Shown: piece after piece, positions 54,555 to 63,575 of the stretch
How the letters are laid out: each line of letters starts with the position of its first letter
How positions within the stretch are numbered: the stretch's first letter is position 1
Assembly (NCBI GenBank): GCA_964483455.1
Contig: CAZACK010000012.1
Location: 5,522-69,521 of the forward strand
Source of the DNA: CAYZJD01 sp964483455
GTDB lineage: Bacteria > Acidobacteriota > Terriglobia > Bryobacterales > Bryobacteraceae
Reading direction: 5' to 3'
DNA: 64,000 bases
Translations under genes and position numbers: made by a program
Notes under the pieces: generated by a model
Told to the model about the DNA's origin: nothing
What the model saw: the letters and a program-made list of their open reading frames with translations, nothing else
The model's database searches: none

Positions 54555-56488
54555 CGCGCGGCGCCGGCTTCCACTCCCCGCAAGAGGCCGTCCCGGAAGC
54601 GCTCGCGCCGTCCGGTCAGCAAGACTTCCCCCCAAAGCTGAAGATTGAGCAGCCGCCAGAGACCGTCGGTCGAGTCCTCGATTCCGCTCCGGTGGCGGGC
54701 GAGGAGGGCCTCCAACTCCTCGGCCGGGACATAGGCGGCCAGCAGGCCGCTCTTGTCCCGCAGAAGGGAATACACCGGCTCGGCGCGGCTGTCCAGCAGC
54801 CAGCGCCGCAGAGGCGTCGGAAACCCCATCTTGCGGCGGTGGACGATCTTAGGGGGCAACAGATCCTCCACGGCCCGCTTCAGGATGGACTTGCCTTCGC
54901 GGCCGTGGATCTTCAGATGATCCGGCACCTGCGCCGCGAATTCCACCAGCGGGTGATCCAGAAACGGCACCCGGCTCTCGATGGATGTGGCCATGCTCAT
55001 TTGGTCCTGCTTCATCAGCAGCTCGACGAGGTAGGTCTTCTGGTCCGCGTAGAGCATGCGGAAGAGCAGGCCCGCGCCGGGGTGGCGCCCCCAGTAGTGA
55101 AGGAACGACTCGTAGGCGCCGGAGGAAACCTGGCGGCCGGAGAGCCAGCCTCGCTGCTCGGATTCCGGAATGGCCGAATAGAAATTATCGAGATAGAGCG
55201 AAACGAGATCGCCGTCCCGCCCCAGGAACGTGTGACGCAACTTCCGTCGCAGGTCCGCTCGCAGCAGGCTCGAGGTCGCGACGGCCGAGGAGATCCGGCG
55301 GCGCAGCGCCGCTGGAATGATGCCATAACGACGAGACCAGGTCCGGTTAATCAAGTGGTGCCTGTAACGGCTGTAACCGGCGAACAGTTCGTCGGCGCCC
55401 TCGCCCGTAAGCACAACCTTCACGTGCCTGGAGGCCAGGCGCGAGACAAAGTACAGCGACACGCTCGACGGCCACGTGATCGGCTCGTCCTCATGCCACA
55501 CGAGTTCGGGCAGCGCGTTAAAGAAATCCTCCATCCCGACGACCACTTCGGCGTGCTCCGTGCCGATCGCATGCGATACCTGCCGGGCTTGTTCGAGCTC
55601 GCTGAACTCGGACTCGGGATAGCCGACGGCGAACGTCTTGACGGGGCCGGGCGCCATGCGCTTCATGAGCGCTGCGATCGCGCTCGAGTCCACGCCGCCG
55701 CTGAGGAACATGCCGAGGGGCACGTCGCTCATGAGCCGCAGGCGGACGGTTTCCTCGAGGCGCTCGCGGCACTCCCGGATCCAGGAGCGATCGTCGCGGC
55801 TCTCGGTTGGGCCGGGCGCGGGCACATCCCAGTAGCGCTCGATGTGAAGCCCCTCGGGAGTCAGCATCAGCCGATGGCCGGGCATTAACTTGAGGATCTT
55901 TGAGAACAGCGTCCGTTCTCCGCTGGTGAAGCCGAACGCCAGGTGCTCGGGCAGGGCTGATTCCTCCAGCGCCGGCGAGACCGCCGGGTGTTCCAGAATC
56001 GCCTTAATCTCCGAGGCGAACAGGAACCTGCTCCCGTCCCAGTAGTAGTAGAACGGCTTGATACCGAGGCGGTCCCGCGCGCAGAACAACCGGCGCGACG
56101 AGCGGTCCCAGATCGCGAACGCGAACATCCCGCGGAAATGGGAAACGCAGTCCGCGCCGTGTTCTTCGTAGGCGTGCAGGATGGTTTCGGTGTCGGAGCG
56201 GGTCCGGTACGTGTGTCCGGCGCGCTCGAGTCGCTCCCTGAGCTCCAGGTGATTGAAGATCTCGCCGTTGTAAGTGATCCACAGCTCGCCGGTCTCGTTT
56301 GTCATCGGCTGGTGACCCGTGGTAAGGTCGATGATACTAAGGCGGCGATGCCCGAGTGACGCGTATTCATCCCGGTAATACCCCTCGTCATCCGGCCCGC
56401 GGTGACGCAGTGTGTCGCTCATCCGCACCAGGGTGCTGTCCGGTTCCCGGAAGGGAGAGAGCGTGACGAAACCGGCGATTCCGCACAT
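54551..56488 (-). CDS. asnB: asparagine synthase (glutamine-hydrolysing) family, paralogue 1
   Basis: A 645-residue class II amidotransferase. Cys2 is the glutaminase nucleophile (MCGIAGF), with RHRGPDDEG, the NGEIFNHLELR block and RDRLGIKPFYYY. The synthetase domain has the PP-loop LSGGVDSSAIAAL, then VVLTGEGADELFAGY and MATSIESRVPFLDH. The reaction is amide transfer to aspartate or, in surface-sugar clusters, to a carboxyl of a uronic acid. Its context between glycosyltransferase and O-antigen ligase favours the latter, which is an inference. Confidence 0.92.
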   Translation of the reverse strand: MCGIAGFVTLSPFREPDSTLVRMSDTLRHRGPDDEGYYRDEYASLGHRRLSIIDLTTGHQPMTNETGELWITYNGEIFNHLELRERLERAGHTYRTRSDTETILHAYEEHGADCVSHFRGMFAFAIWDRSSRRLFCARDRLGIKPFYYYWDGSRFLFASEIKAILEHPAVSPALEESALPEHLAFGFTSGERTLFSKILKLMPGHRLMLTPEGLHIERYWDVPAPGPTESRDDRSWIRECRERLEETVRLRLMSDVPLGMFLSGGVDSSAIAALMKRMAPGPVKTFAVGYPESEFSELEQARQVSHAIGTEHAEVVVGMEDFFNALPELVWHEDEPITWPSSVSLYFVSRLASRHVKVVLTGEGADELFAGYSRYRHHLINRTWSRRYGIIPAALRRRISSAVATSSLLRADLRRKLRHTFLGRDGDLVSLYLDNFYSAIPESEQRGWLSGRQVSSGAYESFLHYWGRHPGAGLLFRMLYADQKTYLVELLMKQDQMSMATSIESRVPFLDHPLVEFAAQVPDHLKIHGREGKSILKRAVEDLLPPKIVHRRKMGFPTPLRRWLLDSRAEPVYSLLRDKSGLLAAYVPAEELEALLARHRSGIEDSTDGLWRLLNLQLWGEVLLTGRRERFRDGLLRGVEAGAAR

Positions 56489-56629
56489 GACTAGTGGAAG
56501 ATCCGTCCCTCGCCGGGCCGGTCGTGACCGTCCGGCCACAGAACGCTGCTCCGCCGAAAGCAGAAGGCAAAGCTGAAGTGCCCTGTATTCTTCCCGGTTG
56601 GCCGGCAGGGGAGCATGCCTGTCTTCCTC

Positions 56630-58024
56630 CTACACCGTTCCGGCGGGGCGAGGGCGCAAGCCGGGTACAGCCGCGGGCCTTTGAATCTTCGCCGGCGACG
56701 GCGCCGGACCGCGTGACGCGATCTCCGCTTTGGCGATCCGATAGAACGCGGCCGCCAGACCGCCGAGCGTCGGGAAAAACATCGCGTAGGCGACGCTGGA
56801 GAAGAAGGCGGTCACGGCCAGGCTGACGACGGAAAGGATGAGTGCGTAGGCGGTGATCGCCAGATCGTTCAGATCGCGCCGCTGACGGCACGCCCGGAAG
56901 ACCGCGGCGGCTTCCTGGAGGCTGAAGAAGATCACGGCCAGGAAGAAGGCCAGGCCCGGAATGCCCAATTCGCTGGAAACCTGGGTATAGGCGCAGTGCG
57001 TCTCGCGCCACAAGGCCCTTTCTCCTCGGGTGTTGAACTCCTGGGCGGAGTAAGTCTGGAACTGGCCCGGGCCAACGCCGAACACGGGGTTGAGCAACGT
57101 CAGCTTGATGCTCTCCTTCATCAGTCTGACCCGCTGCTGGGTCGATTCAACCGTCCGCAGATCGGCGGCGTCTCCCGGCTTCTCCGGGTCCGTGCCGAAG
57201 AACGTCACGTAGCGGCCGCTGACCGATTCGGGAACCAACGCCAGCGCCAGAACCACAACCGCCACCGCCGCGAGCGCGAGCTTGACCTTGCCGCCGAGGG
57301 AAACCGCCCGGAAGATGAAGAAACCAAGCACGGTGAGGGCGACAAATCCGCTCCGGGAGCCGGTTTGCGCGAGGGCGACGAGCACCAGGACGATGCACAC
57401 AACAGCCGGCACCCTGCGGAACGGCACAGCGCTCTCATTCAGGGCGATCAGCCACCAGCAAGGGAGACCGAGCAGCAGCATCTGGGCCAGGTCATTCGGA
57501 TTGTCGAGAAGACCGACGGGCAACGCCAGCCGCCCGAACGACCGCCGGCCGAGCAGGAAGGACATGATGGCGATGATCAACGTTGAGCCGGCGAGGATGT
57601 ACATTACCCTGCGGCACTGCCGGAACGTCTGTACCAGCCCGTGAATCATGAAGAACACCATCAGCGACTTGGCCCAGCGGTCCGTGAGCAGACCAACGCT
57701 TCCCCCCCTCCAGTAGCTGAAGGGAATGCACACGACGAACCAGCCGGTGAATCCGATGAGCGCCAGGCCGATCCGCGAGGAGAAGGCCGTGAACAGGCCG
57801 CGGTTGAGAAAGGCGAACAGCAGCGCGATGCTGGCGGTGATGATCGGCAAGTGAAGGAACGGGACGGTGAAATCGGCTACGCGGCTGTAAGCGAGAAATA
57901 AGAAGGCGTATAAGAACGGCATGCCCAGCTTGGACATGGCCGAGGCCCGTGGCGGGGACGGCAAAGGCGGCGCGGCCGGCGCGGCGGCGGGCTTCACCCC
58001 TTGGACCGTAGCTCTCGAAACCAT
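56630..58024 (-). CDS. O-antigen ligase/polymerase-type membrane protein
   Basis: A 464-residue polytopic protein with about 11-12 hydrophobic helices. A periplasmic loop (about residues 280-375) contains GVGPGQFQTYS and THCAYTQVSSELGIPGLAFF, the Wzy_C/O-antigen ligase motif (H...Y.....E.G..G). It joins or polymerises lipid-linked glycans at the periplasmic face. ATG 58024 overlaps the paralogue-2 asparagine-synthase gene by 31 bp; ATG 57937 would give 435 residues and avoid the overlap. A Pro/Ala-rich N-terminus separates the two starts. Confidence 0.85.
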   Translation of the reverse strand: MVSRATVQGVKPAAAPAAPPLPSPPRASAMSKLGMPFLYAFLFLAYSRVADFTVPFLHLPIITASIALLFAFLNRGLFTAFSSRIGLALIGFTGWFVVCIPFSYWRGGSVGLLTDRWAKSLMVFFMIHGLVQTFRQCRRVMYILAGSTLIIAIMSFLLGRRSFGRLALPVGLLDNPNDLAQMLLLGLPCWWLIALNESAVPFRRVPAVVCIVLVLVALAQTGSRSGFVALTVLGFFIFRAVSLGGKVKLALAAVAVVVLALALVPESVSGRYVTFFGTDPEKPGDAADLRTVESTQQRVRLMKESIKLTLLNPVFGVGPGQFQTYSAQEFNTRGERALWRETHCAYTQVSSELGIPGLAFFLAVIFFSLQEAAAVFRACRQRRDLNDLAITAYALILSVVSLAVTAFFSSVAYAMFFPTLGGLAAAFYRIAKAEIASRGPAPSPAKIQRPAAVPGLRPRPAGTV

Positions 58025-59859
58025 AGCTCTATCATAAGCAGCGACCACAGCCAGTAGTTGTTGTCCCTCCGGCGGCTGTCGTGCTCCTTCAGAAGCTGTC
58101 GCACGAACGCCGGCGACACGATGCCGCGCTCGAGGAACTGCCGGCTGGTCAGATGGTCCCAGAGGAATTCCTTTAGCGAGCCTCGGAACCAATGGGCCAG
58201 AGGCACCCCGAAGCCCATCTTCGGACGCTGGAAGACCGGAGGCGGCAGCCGATCGCCTAGAGCTTTCAGAAGGATCTGCTTTCCCCTGCCGTTTCGGATC
58301 TTCCAGGAATGGGGAATCGTCGCGGCGAGTTCGGCCAGCCGGTGATCCAGAAGCGGGCATCGGACCTCGAGCGAATTCGCCATCGACATGCGATCCACCT
58401 TGACCAGCATGTCCCCGGTAAGATTCGCCGTGGCCTCGAAATACATCGCTTGCGTGAGGATGTCGGCGCCGGCGCCGAGCAGGCAGTCGCCGACCGCGCG
58501 GGCGAGATAGCCGGCGTCCGCCGGCAGCATCCACCGAGGGAGTAGCAGCTCGCGGCGAAGGTAGTAAGGAGCGTAGTTGTTCTCGAAATAGCGGTCCAGG
58601 GCGCTCGGCCGGCTGGCCATGCGCAGAAAGTTCTTGCCATAGAAGGAGTATGGCAGCCGGTCGGCCGCAATCGAGAGAAACCGGCGAACAGCGAGCGGGA
58701 CGCTGTCCCAAACCCGTTGCTTCTCGATGACTTGGAAGCTGTCGTATCCGCCGAACAGCTCGTCGCCGCCGTCGCCGCTAAGCACGACCTTCACATGGCC
58801 GGCCGCGAACTCGGAGACCACGAAGGTAGGGATGACGGACGGGTCGTTGAATGGCTCGTCCAGGTGCCGCACCAGTCGGGTGACGAGCGAGATGGAATCC
58901 GGCCGGACGAGAACCTGGTGATGCTCCGTCTTGTACTTTGCGGCGACAAGCGAGGCGTACTCCAGTTCATTGAACGCGCTCTCTTCGAAGCCGATCGAGA
59001 ATGTCCTGACCGGCTGCGAGGATTGCAGGGCCAGCGACGCCACCACCGAACTCGAGTCGACGCCACCGCTGAGGAAGGCCCCCAGCGGCACATCGGCGAT
59101 CATGCGGATCCGGACCGCTTCGTCGAATTCCTCGCGCAAGCGGGCCGCGGTCTCTTTCTGGCTCTGCCCGGAGGCCGGGCGCTCGGCGGGAACGGGGAGC
59201 CTCCAAAAGCGCCCGTGGCGCGGCTGGCCGTCCGAGCCGTACAGCATCCACGACCCGGGCTGGAGCTTCCGGACCGCGCGAAACGGCGAGTAAGGCTCGG
59301 GGACGTAGGAGAACTGGAAATACAGGCGGAGGGCCTCCTCGTCCAGCTCGAGCGGGACGCCGGCGAGGCGGAGACACTTGAGTTCGCTGGCGAAGTACAG
59401 CCCGCCGGGGACCAATGCATAATAGAGCGGCTTCTTGCCGAAGCGGTCGCGAGCCAGGAAAAGCTCGCGGGCGCGCGAGTCCCAGATGGCGTAAGCGAAC
59501 ATGCCGCGCAGTTTCCGCAGGCCTTCCGGCCCTTCCTGCTCGTAGAGGTGGACCAGCACCTCGGTGTCACTCGAGGTGCAGAAGGTGTGGCCTGCGCTTA
59601 CCAGTTCCGATCGAAGCTCCCGGAAGTTGTAAATCTCACCGTTGAACACCACCCAGACGGTGTGGTCTTCATTTGAAATCGGCTGATGGCCGGTTTGAAG
59701 GTCAATGATGCTGAGGCGCCGCATGCCGAGTCCGCAGCCGCCATCCAGATGGTAGCCTTCATCGTCGGGTCCGCGGTGGCGGATCGCATCGCACATCGCC
59801 CGTAGGACGGGAAGCTGGGCTTCCGCTTGAGGCAGATAACATCCGGCGATCCCGCACAT
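57994..59859 (-). CDS. asnB: asparagine synthase (glutamine-hydrolysing) family, paralogue 2
   Basis: A 621-residue class II amidotransferase with Cys2 (MCGIAGC), RHRGPDDEG, NGEIYNFRELRSEL and RDRFGKKPLYYAL. The synthetase domain has LSGGVDSSSVVASL, VVLSGDGGDELFGGY and MANSLEVRCPLLDH. It is clearly different from paralogue 1 (DGGDELF against EGADELF), so they are not a recent duplicate. First gene of the polysaccharide cluster. No Shine-Dalgarno; a TACAGT box lies about 24 nt upstream of the ATG. Confidence 0.92.
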   Translation of the reverse strand: MCGIAGCYLPQAEAQLPVLRAMCDAIRHRGPDDEGYHLDGGCGLGMRRLSIIDLQTGHQPISNEDHTVWVVFNGEIYNFRELRSELVSAGHTFCTSSDTEVLVHLYEQEGPEGLRKLRGMFAYAIWDSRARELFLARDRFGKKPLYYALVPGGLYFASELKCLRLAGVPLELDEEALRLYFQFSYVPEPYSPFRAVRKLQPGSWMLYGSDGQPRHGRFWRLPVPAERPASGQSQKETAARLREEFDEAVRIRMIADVPLGAFLSGGVDSSSVVASLALQSSQPVRTFSIGFEESAFNELEYASLVAAKYKTEHHQVLVRPDSISLVTRLVRHLDEPFNDPSVIPTFVVSEFAAGHVKVVLSGDGGDELFGGYDSFQVIEKQRVWDSVPLAVRRFLSIAADRLPYSFYGKNFLRMASRPSALDRYFENNYAPYYLRRELLLPRWMLPADAGYLARAVGDCLLGAGADILTQAMYFEATANLTGDMLVKVDRMSMANSLEVRCPLLDHRLAELAATIPHSWKIRNGRGKQILLKALGDRLPPPVFQRPKMGFGVPLAHWFRGSLKEFLWDHLTSRQFLERGIVSPAFVRQLLKEHDSRRRDNNYWLWSLLMIELWFRELRSKG

Positions 59860-59997
59860 GAAGGGAGTGGTCTGCTAGCAACTGTACCATGCGGGTCCGG
59901 CGCGCGGGATTGGCGAGGAAGCTGTAATGACCGGCCGTGACGCCCAGCCTGCGAACTCTTGCCGCGCTGCCGGGAAACGAACCAGGCGGTCACGGGA

Positions 59998-60228
59998 CTA
60001 GTGCAGGATCAGGGATCCCTCCGGCTCGTTGATTTGGAGTTCTCTTCCGTCAGTACCGTCTTCAAATTCCTCGCAAGCACTCCCGCCACCAGGCTGTGGC
60101 CAAATATCGAGGTAGCCTACCGGCGTAGGCACCGGAGTGAATCGGTGGCAGTAAAGCAGAGGATCGTCCGACCCTTCGTCAGGGTAGATCATCAGTACAT
60201 AATTGCACTTCCGGCAGTCCTCGGTCAT
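59998..60228 (-). CDS. small Cys-containing protein, possibly metal-binding
   Basis: A 76-residue acidic protein: CRKC near the N-terminus, a third Cys after Y in LLYCHRFTPVP, the segment YLDIWPQPGG, and a fourth Cys in ACEEFEDG. The spacing C-x2-C...C..(Y/F)xP...WP...C.EF resembles small uncharacterised four-Cys proteins common in bacteria and phages. A purine-rich GAGAGAGAAAG lies before the ATG. Its upstream region is AT-rich, unlike the rest of the window, so recent acquisition is possible. Confidence 0.55.
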   Translation of the reverse strand: MTEDCRKCNYVLMIYPDEGSDDPLLYCHRFTPVPTPVGYLDIWPQPGGGSACEEFEDGTDGRELQINEPEGSLILH

Positions 60229-60569
60229 TACTTTCTCTCTCTGCCCGAACCGAAATAACTACCACACACTCAATATATAAGGTCATTCGAACCATGCAGT
60301 CAATGAGAAAAAGGTCTCATAACCTTGATATATCGCGAAAGCCTCGAATTGCGCACAGGATTCGTTCTTGTCCTTCTTGCGCCGCAGTAAAAATTCGCTC
60401 ATGGCGTTCGCTGGCGGCGCCCGAGTGCACCCACTGGCAAGGCCAAGTGGACTTTCGGACCCCGCCCCCTGGCGGCGCCGCCGTCCGGATGAGGAGTTCC
60501 TCCGGCACGGCCCTCGCCGACACGGGATCCATTCTCGTCGCCCGGTGCGCCCGCTACAATAGTAGCAAC
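60229..60569. other. AT-rich intergenic patch without a gene
   Basis: The left 150 bp are far richer in A and T than the flanking genes, with CAATATATAAGG, the hairpin ATGAG/CTCAT and GATATATC. A TATATT read leftward could be the -10 of the small Cys protein. The right part returns to GC-rich sequence and carries the dusB promoter. No gene seen. Confidence 0.5.
60555..60560 (+). promoter_or_regulatory. -10 box for dusB, leaderless type
   Basis: TACAAT with 9 nt to ATG 60570 and no Shine-Dalgarno. A weak TTCTCG lies 17 bp upstream as a possible -35. Confidence 0.45.
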
Positions 60570-61610
60570 ATGCGGCGTTTCCCAGCCAGTCTGCGCATTG
60601 GAGGAGTGGAGATCGCTCCGGCCACCGTGCTCGCGCCGATGGCCGGCGTGACCGACACGGTGTTCCGCCGGTTCATCCGCGGCCTCGGTGGATGCGGGCT
60701 GATCATGACGGAGTTCACCAGTTCGCACGGCGTCGTCGCGTCCACGCGCGGCCGCAGGCCCTCGCGGACCCTCGACTACCTGGCCTTCGAACCGGACGAA
60801 CATCCGATCACCGCCCAGTTGTTCGGCGCCGACCCGGAGGTGATGGTCGGCGCGGCCCGGGCCTGCCAGGACCTGGGTTTCGACATCGTCGACATCAACT
60901 TCGGCTGCCCGGTTAAGAAGGTCGTGCGATGCAACGGCGGCTCGGGATTGCTGCGCGACCTGCCGCTGGTGGAGCGAATCCTCAGGAGCGTTCGCGCGGC
61001 GATTTCCATCCCGCTGACGATCAAAATCCGGGCCGGCTGGAACGACCACGAGCTGGTCGCCCCGCAACTGGCCCGCCTGGCGGAGGACTGCGGCGTCCAG
61101 GCGCTGGCGTTCCACCCGCGGACGCGCGAGCAGGGCTACAGTGGCAAAGCCGACTGGAGCCGCATCGCGGAGGTAAAGGCCGCGGTCCGCCTGCCCGTCA
61201 TCGGCAACGGAGACGTGATTACTCCCGAGGATGCGGTCAGAATGGTGCACGAAACGGGCTGCGACGCGGTGATGATCGGCCGGGCGGCTTCGTCGAACCC
61301 ATGGATCTTCAGACAGATCGAGCAGTACCTCTCCACCGGGCGCTACGAGCAACCCGCGGAACAGGACCGTTACGCCATGATGCGGCGGTATTATGCGATG
61401 CTCCTGGAGCGCCACGAGCCCGACACCGCTGGAAAGATGAAGCAGTTCGCCACTTACTTCACTCACGGCGTACGGAACGGCGCTCATCTGCGTGCGGTGA
61501 TCCACCGGGCGCACGAACCGGCTCGGATTGTGACTCTGCTCGACGAGTTCTTCGAGCGCCAGCTTGTGGCCGGCGGCGGGGCCGAACCGCCGGCCTGCCT
61601 GACCCGATGA
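60570..61610 (+). CDS. dusB: tRNA-dihydrouridine synthase
   Basis: A 346-residue FMN enzyme. The TIM barrel starts VLAPMAGVTDTVFRRF. The active-site segment DINFGCPVKKVVRCNGGSGL contains the catalytic Cys, followed by PLTIKIRAGW, ALAFHPRTREQGYSG and VIGNGDVITPEDA. The C-terminal helical domain binds tRNA. It reduces uridines in the D-loop with NADPH. The start fits the family N-terminus; the longer frame upstream to 60294 crosses the AT-rich patch and has no conserved sequence. rnhA overlaps its stop (ATGA). Confidence 0.93.
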   Translation: MRRFPASLRIGGVEIAPATVLAPMAGVTDTVFRRFIRGLGGCGLIMTEFTSSHGVVASTRGRRPSRTLDYLAFEPDEHPITAQLFGADPEVMVGAARACQDLGFDIVDINFGCPVKKVVRCNGGSGLLRDLPLVERILRSVRAAISIPLTIKIRAGWNDHELVAPQLARLAEDCGVQALAFHPRTREQGYSGKADWSRIAEVKAAVRLPVIGNGDVITPEDAVRMVHETGCDAVMIGRAASSNPWIFRQIEQYLSTGRYEQPAEQDRYAMMRRYYAMLLERHEPDTAGKMKQFATYFTHGVRNGAHLRAVIHRAHEPARIVTLLDEFFERQLVAGGGAEPPACLTR

Positions 61611-62080
61611 AGAAGGTCCGGCTCGTCACCGACGGCGCCTGCAAAGGCAACCCGGGCCCCGGGGGCTGGGCGGCGATCCTCCGCTACAAGCAACACAAGC
61701 GGGAATTGTACGGGTGCGACCCTCACACCACCAACAACCGCATGGAACTGACGGCGGCGGTCCGAGGGCTTGCCGCTCTGAAGGAACCGTGCGAGGTGGA
61801 GATCATCACCGACTCTGAGTATCTGAAGAACGGAATCACGCAATGGTTGCCGAGGTGGAAGAGGAACGGTTGGACGACTGTCACCAAGAACCCTGTAAAG
61901 AACCAGGACCTTTGGCTGGCGCTCGATGAGCAGATGAGCCGTCACGCCGCACACTGGAAGTGGACGAAGGGTCACTCTCACCATTCCGACAACAACCGGG
62001 CCGACGAGCTCGCCAGCGAAGCGGCCGTACGCCAGATTTCCTCCAAGCACGTCAAACACGCGGGGAACCGCACACCATGA
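61607..62080 (+). CDS. rnhA: ribonuclease HI
   Basis: A 157-residue enzyme. The four acidic catalytic residues are in VTDGACKGNPGPGGW, NNRMELTAA, IITDSEYLKNGI and DNNRADELA. The handle region WLPRWKRNGW and the loop KGHSHHSDNNRAD are typical of RNase HI. It removes RNA from RNA-DNA hybrids in the cytoplasm. It is coupled to dusB and to the downstream gene by 4-bp overlaps at both ends. Confidence 0.95.
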   Translation: MKKVRLVTDGACKGNPGPGGWAAILRYKQHKRELYGCDPHTTNNRMELTAAVRGLAALKEPCEVEIITDSEYLKNGITQWLPRWKRNGWTTVTKNPVKNQDLWLALDEQMSRHAAHWKWTKGHSHHSDNNRADELASEAAVRQISSKHVKHAGNRTP

Positions 62081-62673
62081 ACAGATTCTTGATTCTCCTG
62101 GCCTTCCCGCTGGCGGCCACGGCCGACCCGCTGGCTTTCGGCGTAAAGGGCGGAGTCCCGATGACCGACCTCTTCAAGATCATCGACAGCGGAACCTACT
62201 CGGCCGACAGGCAGCCCTATACACTCGGGCCGATGGTCGAAGTGCACTTGCCGTTCCGGATCTCGGTGGAGTTCGATGCCTTGTACAAGACTTTCGAGTA
62301 CCGGGCCCGGCTTGAGCAGTCCGAAGTCGTTACGACCGGTAATTCCTGGGAGTTTCCGGTGCTCTTGAAGTATCGATTCTATGACGGGCCGGTGAAGCCT
62401 TACATCGGTGCTGGCTTGGCCTGGAAGCGGTTCGGCGGGTTCAAGCGCGCGTTGCTCGGTGGAGGGTCCCCGGGCACGGACGATCCGCCCGAGTTGCGAG
62501 ACAGTTCCGGCGGGGGAGCGGTCTTGGCCGGCGGGCTCGAGTTGAAGTTCCTCTTCGTCCGGGTCTCTCCGGAGATCCGCTACACCCGGTGGGGATCCAC
62601 CAACTTCGTCGACGTGGCGAAGATGGCCAGCCGCGTGAACCAGGCGGAGTTCCTTGTGGGGATCACGTTTTGA
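62077..62673 (+). CDS. small outer-membrane beta-barrel protein
   Basis: A 198-residue exported protein. A short signal peptide (MNRFLILLAFPLAATA, then DPLAFGVKGG) is followed by amphipathic strands typical of eight-stranded OmpA-like barrels (LGPMVEVHLPFRISVEFDAL, EFPVLLKYRFYDG, PYIGAGLAWKRFGG, LELKFLFVRVSPEIRYTRW). It ends in Phe (LVGITF), the barrel-insertion signal. Function unknown; an adhesin or pore is possible. It overlaps rnhA and nadD by 4 bp each, an unusual location for an envelope gene. Confidence 0.75.
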   Translation: MNRFLILLAFPLAATADPLAFGVKGGVPMTDLFKIIDSGTYSADRQPYTLGPMVEVHLPFRISVEFDALYKTFEYRARLEQSEVVTTGNSWEFPVLLKYRFYDGPVKPYIGAGLAWKRFGGFKRALLGGGSPGTDDPPELRDSSGGGAVLAGGLELKFLFVRVSPEIRYTRWGSTNFVDVAKMASRVNQAEFLVGITF

Positions 62674-63242
62674 AGATCGCGCTCTTCGGTGGCACGTTCG
62701 ATCCGATCCACAACGCCCACCTGACGGTCGCCCGCGAGGCCGCCCGCCGGTTCGGCCTGGAGCGGGTGGTGTTCGTGCCGGCCTCGCACCCCCCTCACAA
62801 GTCCGGAGTGACTGCGGCCGGCTACGAGGATCGCTACCGGATGGTCGAACTGGCCTGTGCCGGTGAACCTTTGTTCGAGCCGTCCCGCCTGGAGGCCGCC
62901 AGCCGCCGCAGTTACTCCATCCTTACCATTGAGAAGCTGAAACACAGCCTCGGTCCTGGCGACACGTTGTTCTTTCTCATCGGCGCCGATGCCTTCGCCG
63001 ACATCCGCACTTGGCGCCGCTGGCTGGAGGTGGTCGCTTCGGTGGAGTTCATCGTGATGACCCGCCCCGGCCACACCTACGACGTGCCGCCGGGCGCGAC
63101 GGTGCACCGGCTGGAGACGTTGGCGCTCCCGGTGTCCTCCTCGGAGATCCGCGCCCGCCTCGCCGCCGGGGAACAGCCGGCCGAATTGCCGCCCGCGGTC
63201 CTGGACTACATCCGCGCCCGCCGCCTCTACGGAATTCGGTGA
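62670..63242 (+). CDS. nadD: nicotinate-nucleotide adenylyltransferase
   Basis: A 190-residue nucleotidyltransferase. The N-terminal GGTFDPIHNAHL is the ATP-binding (H/T)xGH-type motif, ASHPPHK binds the nucleotide, and SSSEIRARL is the C-terminal ISSTxIR-type motif. It makes deamido-NAD from nicotinate mononucleotide and ATP. The TTG start at 62670 overlaps the preceding stop (TTGA); no upstream start gives a normal N-terminus. The stop codon lies inside a dispersed repeat. Confidence 0.93.
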   Translation: MKIALFGGTFDPIHNAHLTVAREAARRFGLERVVFVPASHPPHKSGVTAAGYEDRYRMVELACAGEPLFEPSRLEAASRRSYSILTIEKLKHSLGPGDTLFFLIGADAFADIRTWRRWLEVVASVEFIVMTRPGHTYDVPPGATVHRLETLALPVSSSEIRARLAAGEQPAELPPAVLDYIRARRLYGIR

Positions 63243-63252
63243 CAGGCTACGC
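63237..63252. repeat. single-arm copy of the CGGTGACAGGCTACGC element
   Basis: Sixteen bases identical to the arms of the inverted repeat at 29814-29890. The TGA within it is the nadD stop codon, as in the other copy. Found 33 kb apart, so it is a dispersed element. Confidence 0.8.
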
Positions 63253-63278
63253 AATCCCCAATTTCGAGGAGCCGCGAA

Positions 63279-63575
63279 CTAACCTCCGGCGATGGCGCCG
63301 ACGACCAGAAAAGGCTCCTCTCCGGACGCCACCGCGTCCGGCAGCGGAGCGTCCGGCGGTTCGTGCGACAGGTCCTGCTCGCACGCGAAGAACCGCACGA
63401 ACGGCCGGCGCTGCTGCGTGACGTGATCGCGGATCGCCCCGCGCAGCGTCGGACAGCGGGCTTCGAGGGCGTCCAGAACCGCGCGCTGGGTGGCCCGCCC
63501 CTCGACCTCCAGCTTCACCTCCCCTTCGATTCGCGCCAGCGTCCGTAAATGCGCCGGGAGCACGACGCGGATCAC
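63279..63575 (-). CDS. MoaD/ThiS-family ubiquitin-like sulfur-carrier protein
   Basis: A 98-residue beta-grasp protein ending in Gly-Gly (VGAIAGG), the tail that is adenylated and thiocarboxylated. The N-terminal strand MIRVVLPAHLRTLARI, the region LEARCPTLRGAIRD and the segment RRPFVRFFAC fit the MoaD/ThiS fold. It could donate sulfur to molybdopterin or another product; no MoaE is nearby. The GTG start overlaps the upstream BNR-repeat gene by 4 bp. Confidence 0.8.
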   Translation of the reverse strand: MIRVVLPAHLRTLARIEGEVKLEVEGRATQRAVLDALEARCPTLRGAIRDHVTQQRRPFVRFFACEQDLSHEPPDAPLPDAVASGEEPFLVVGAIAGG

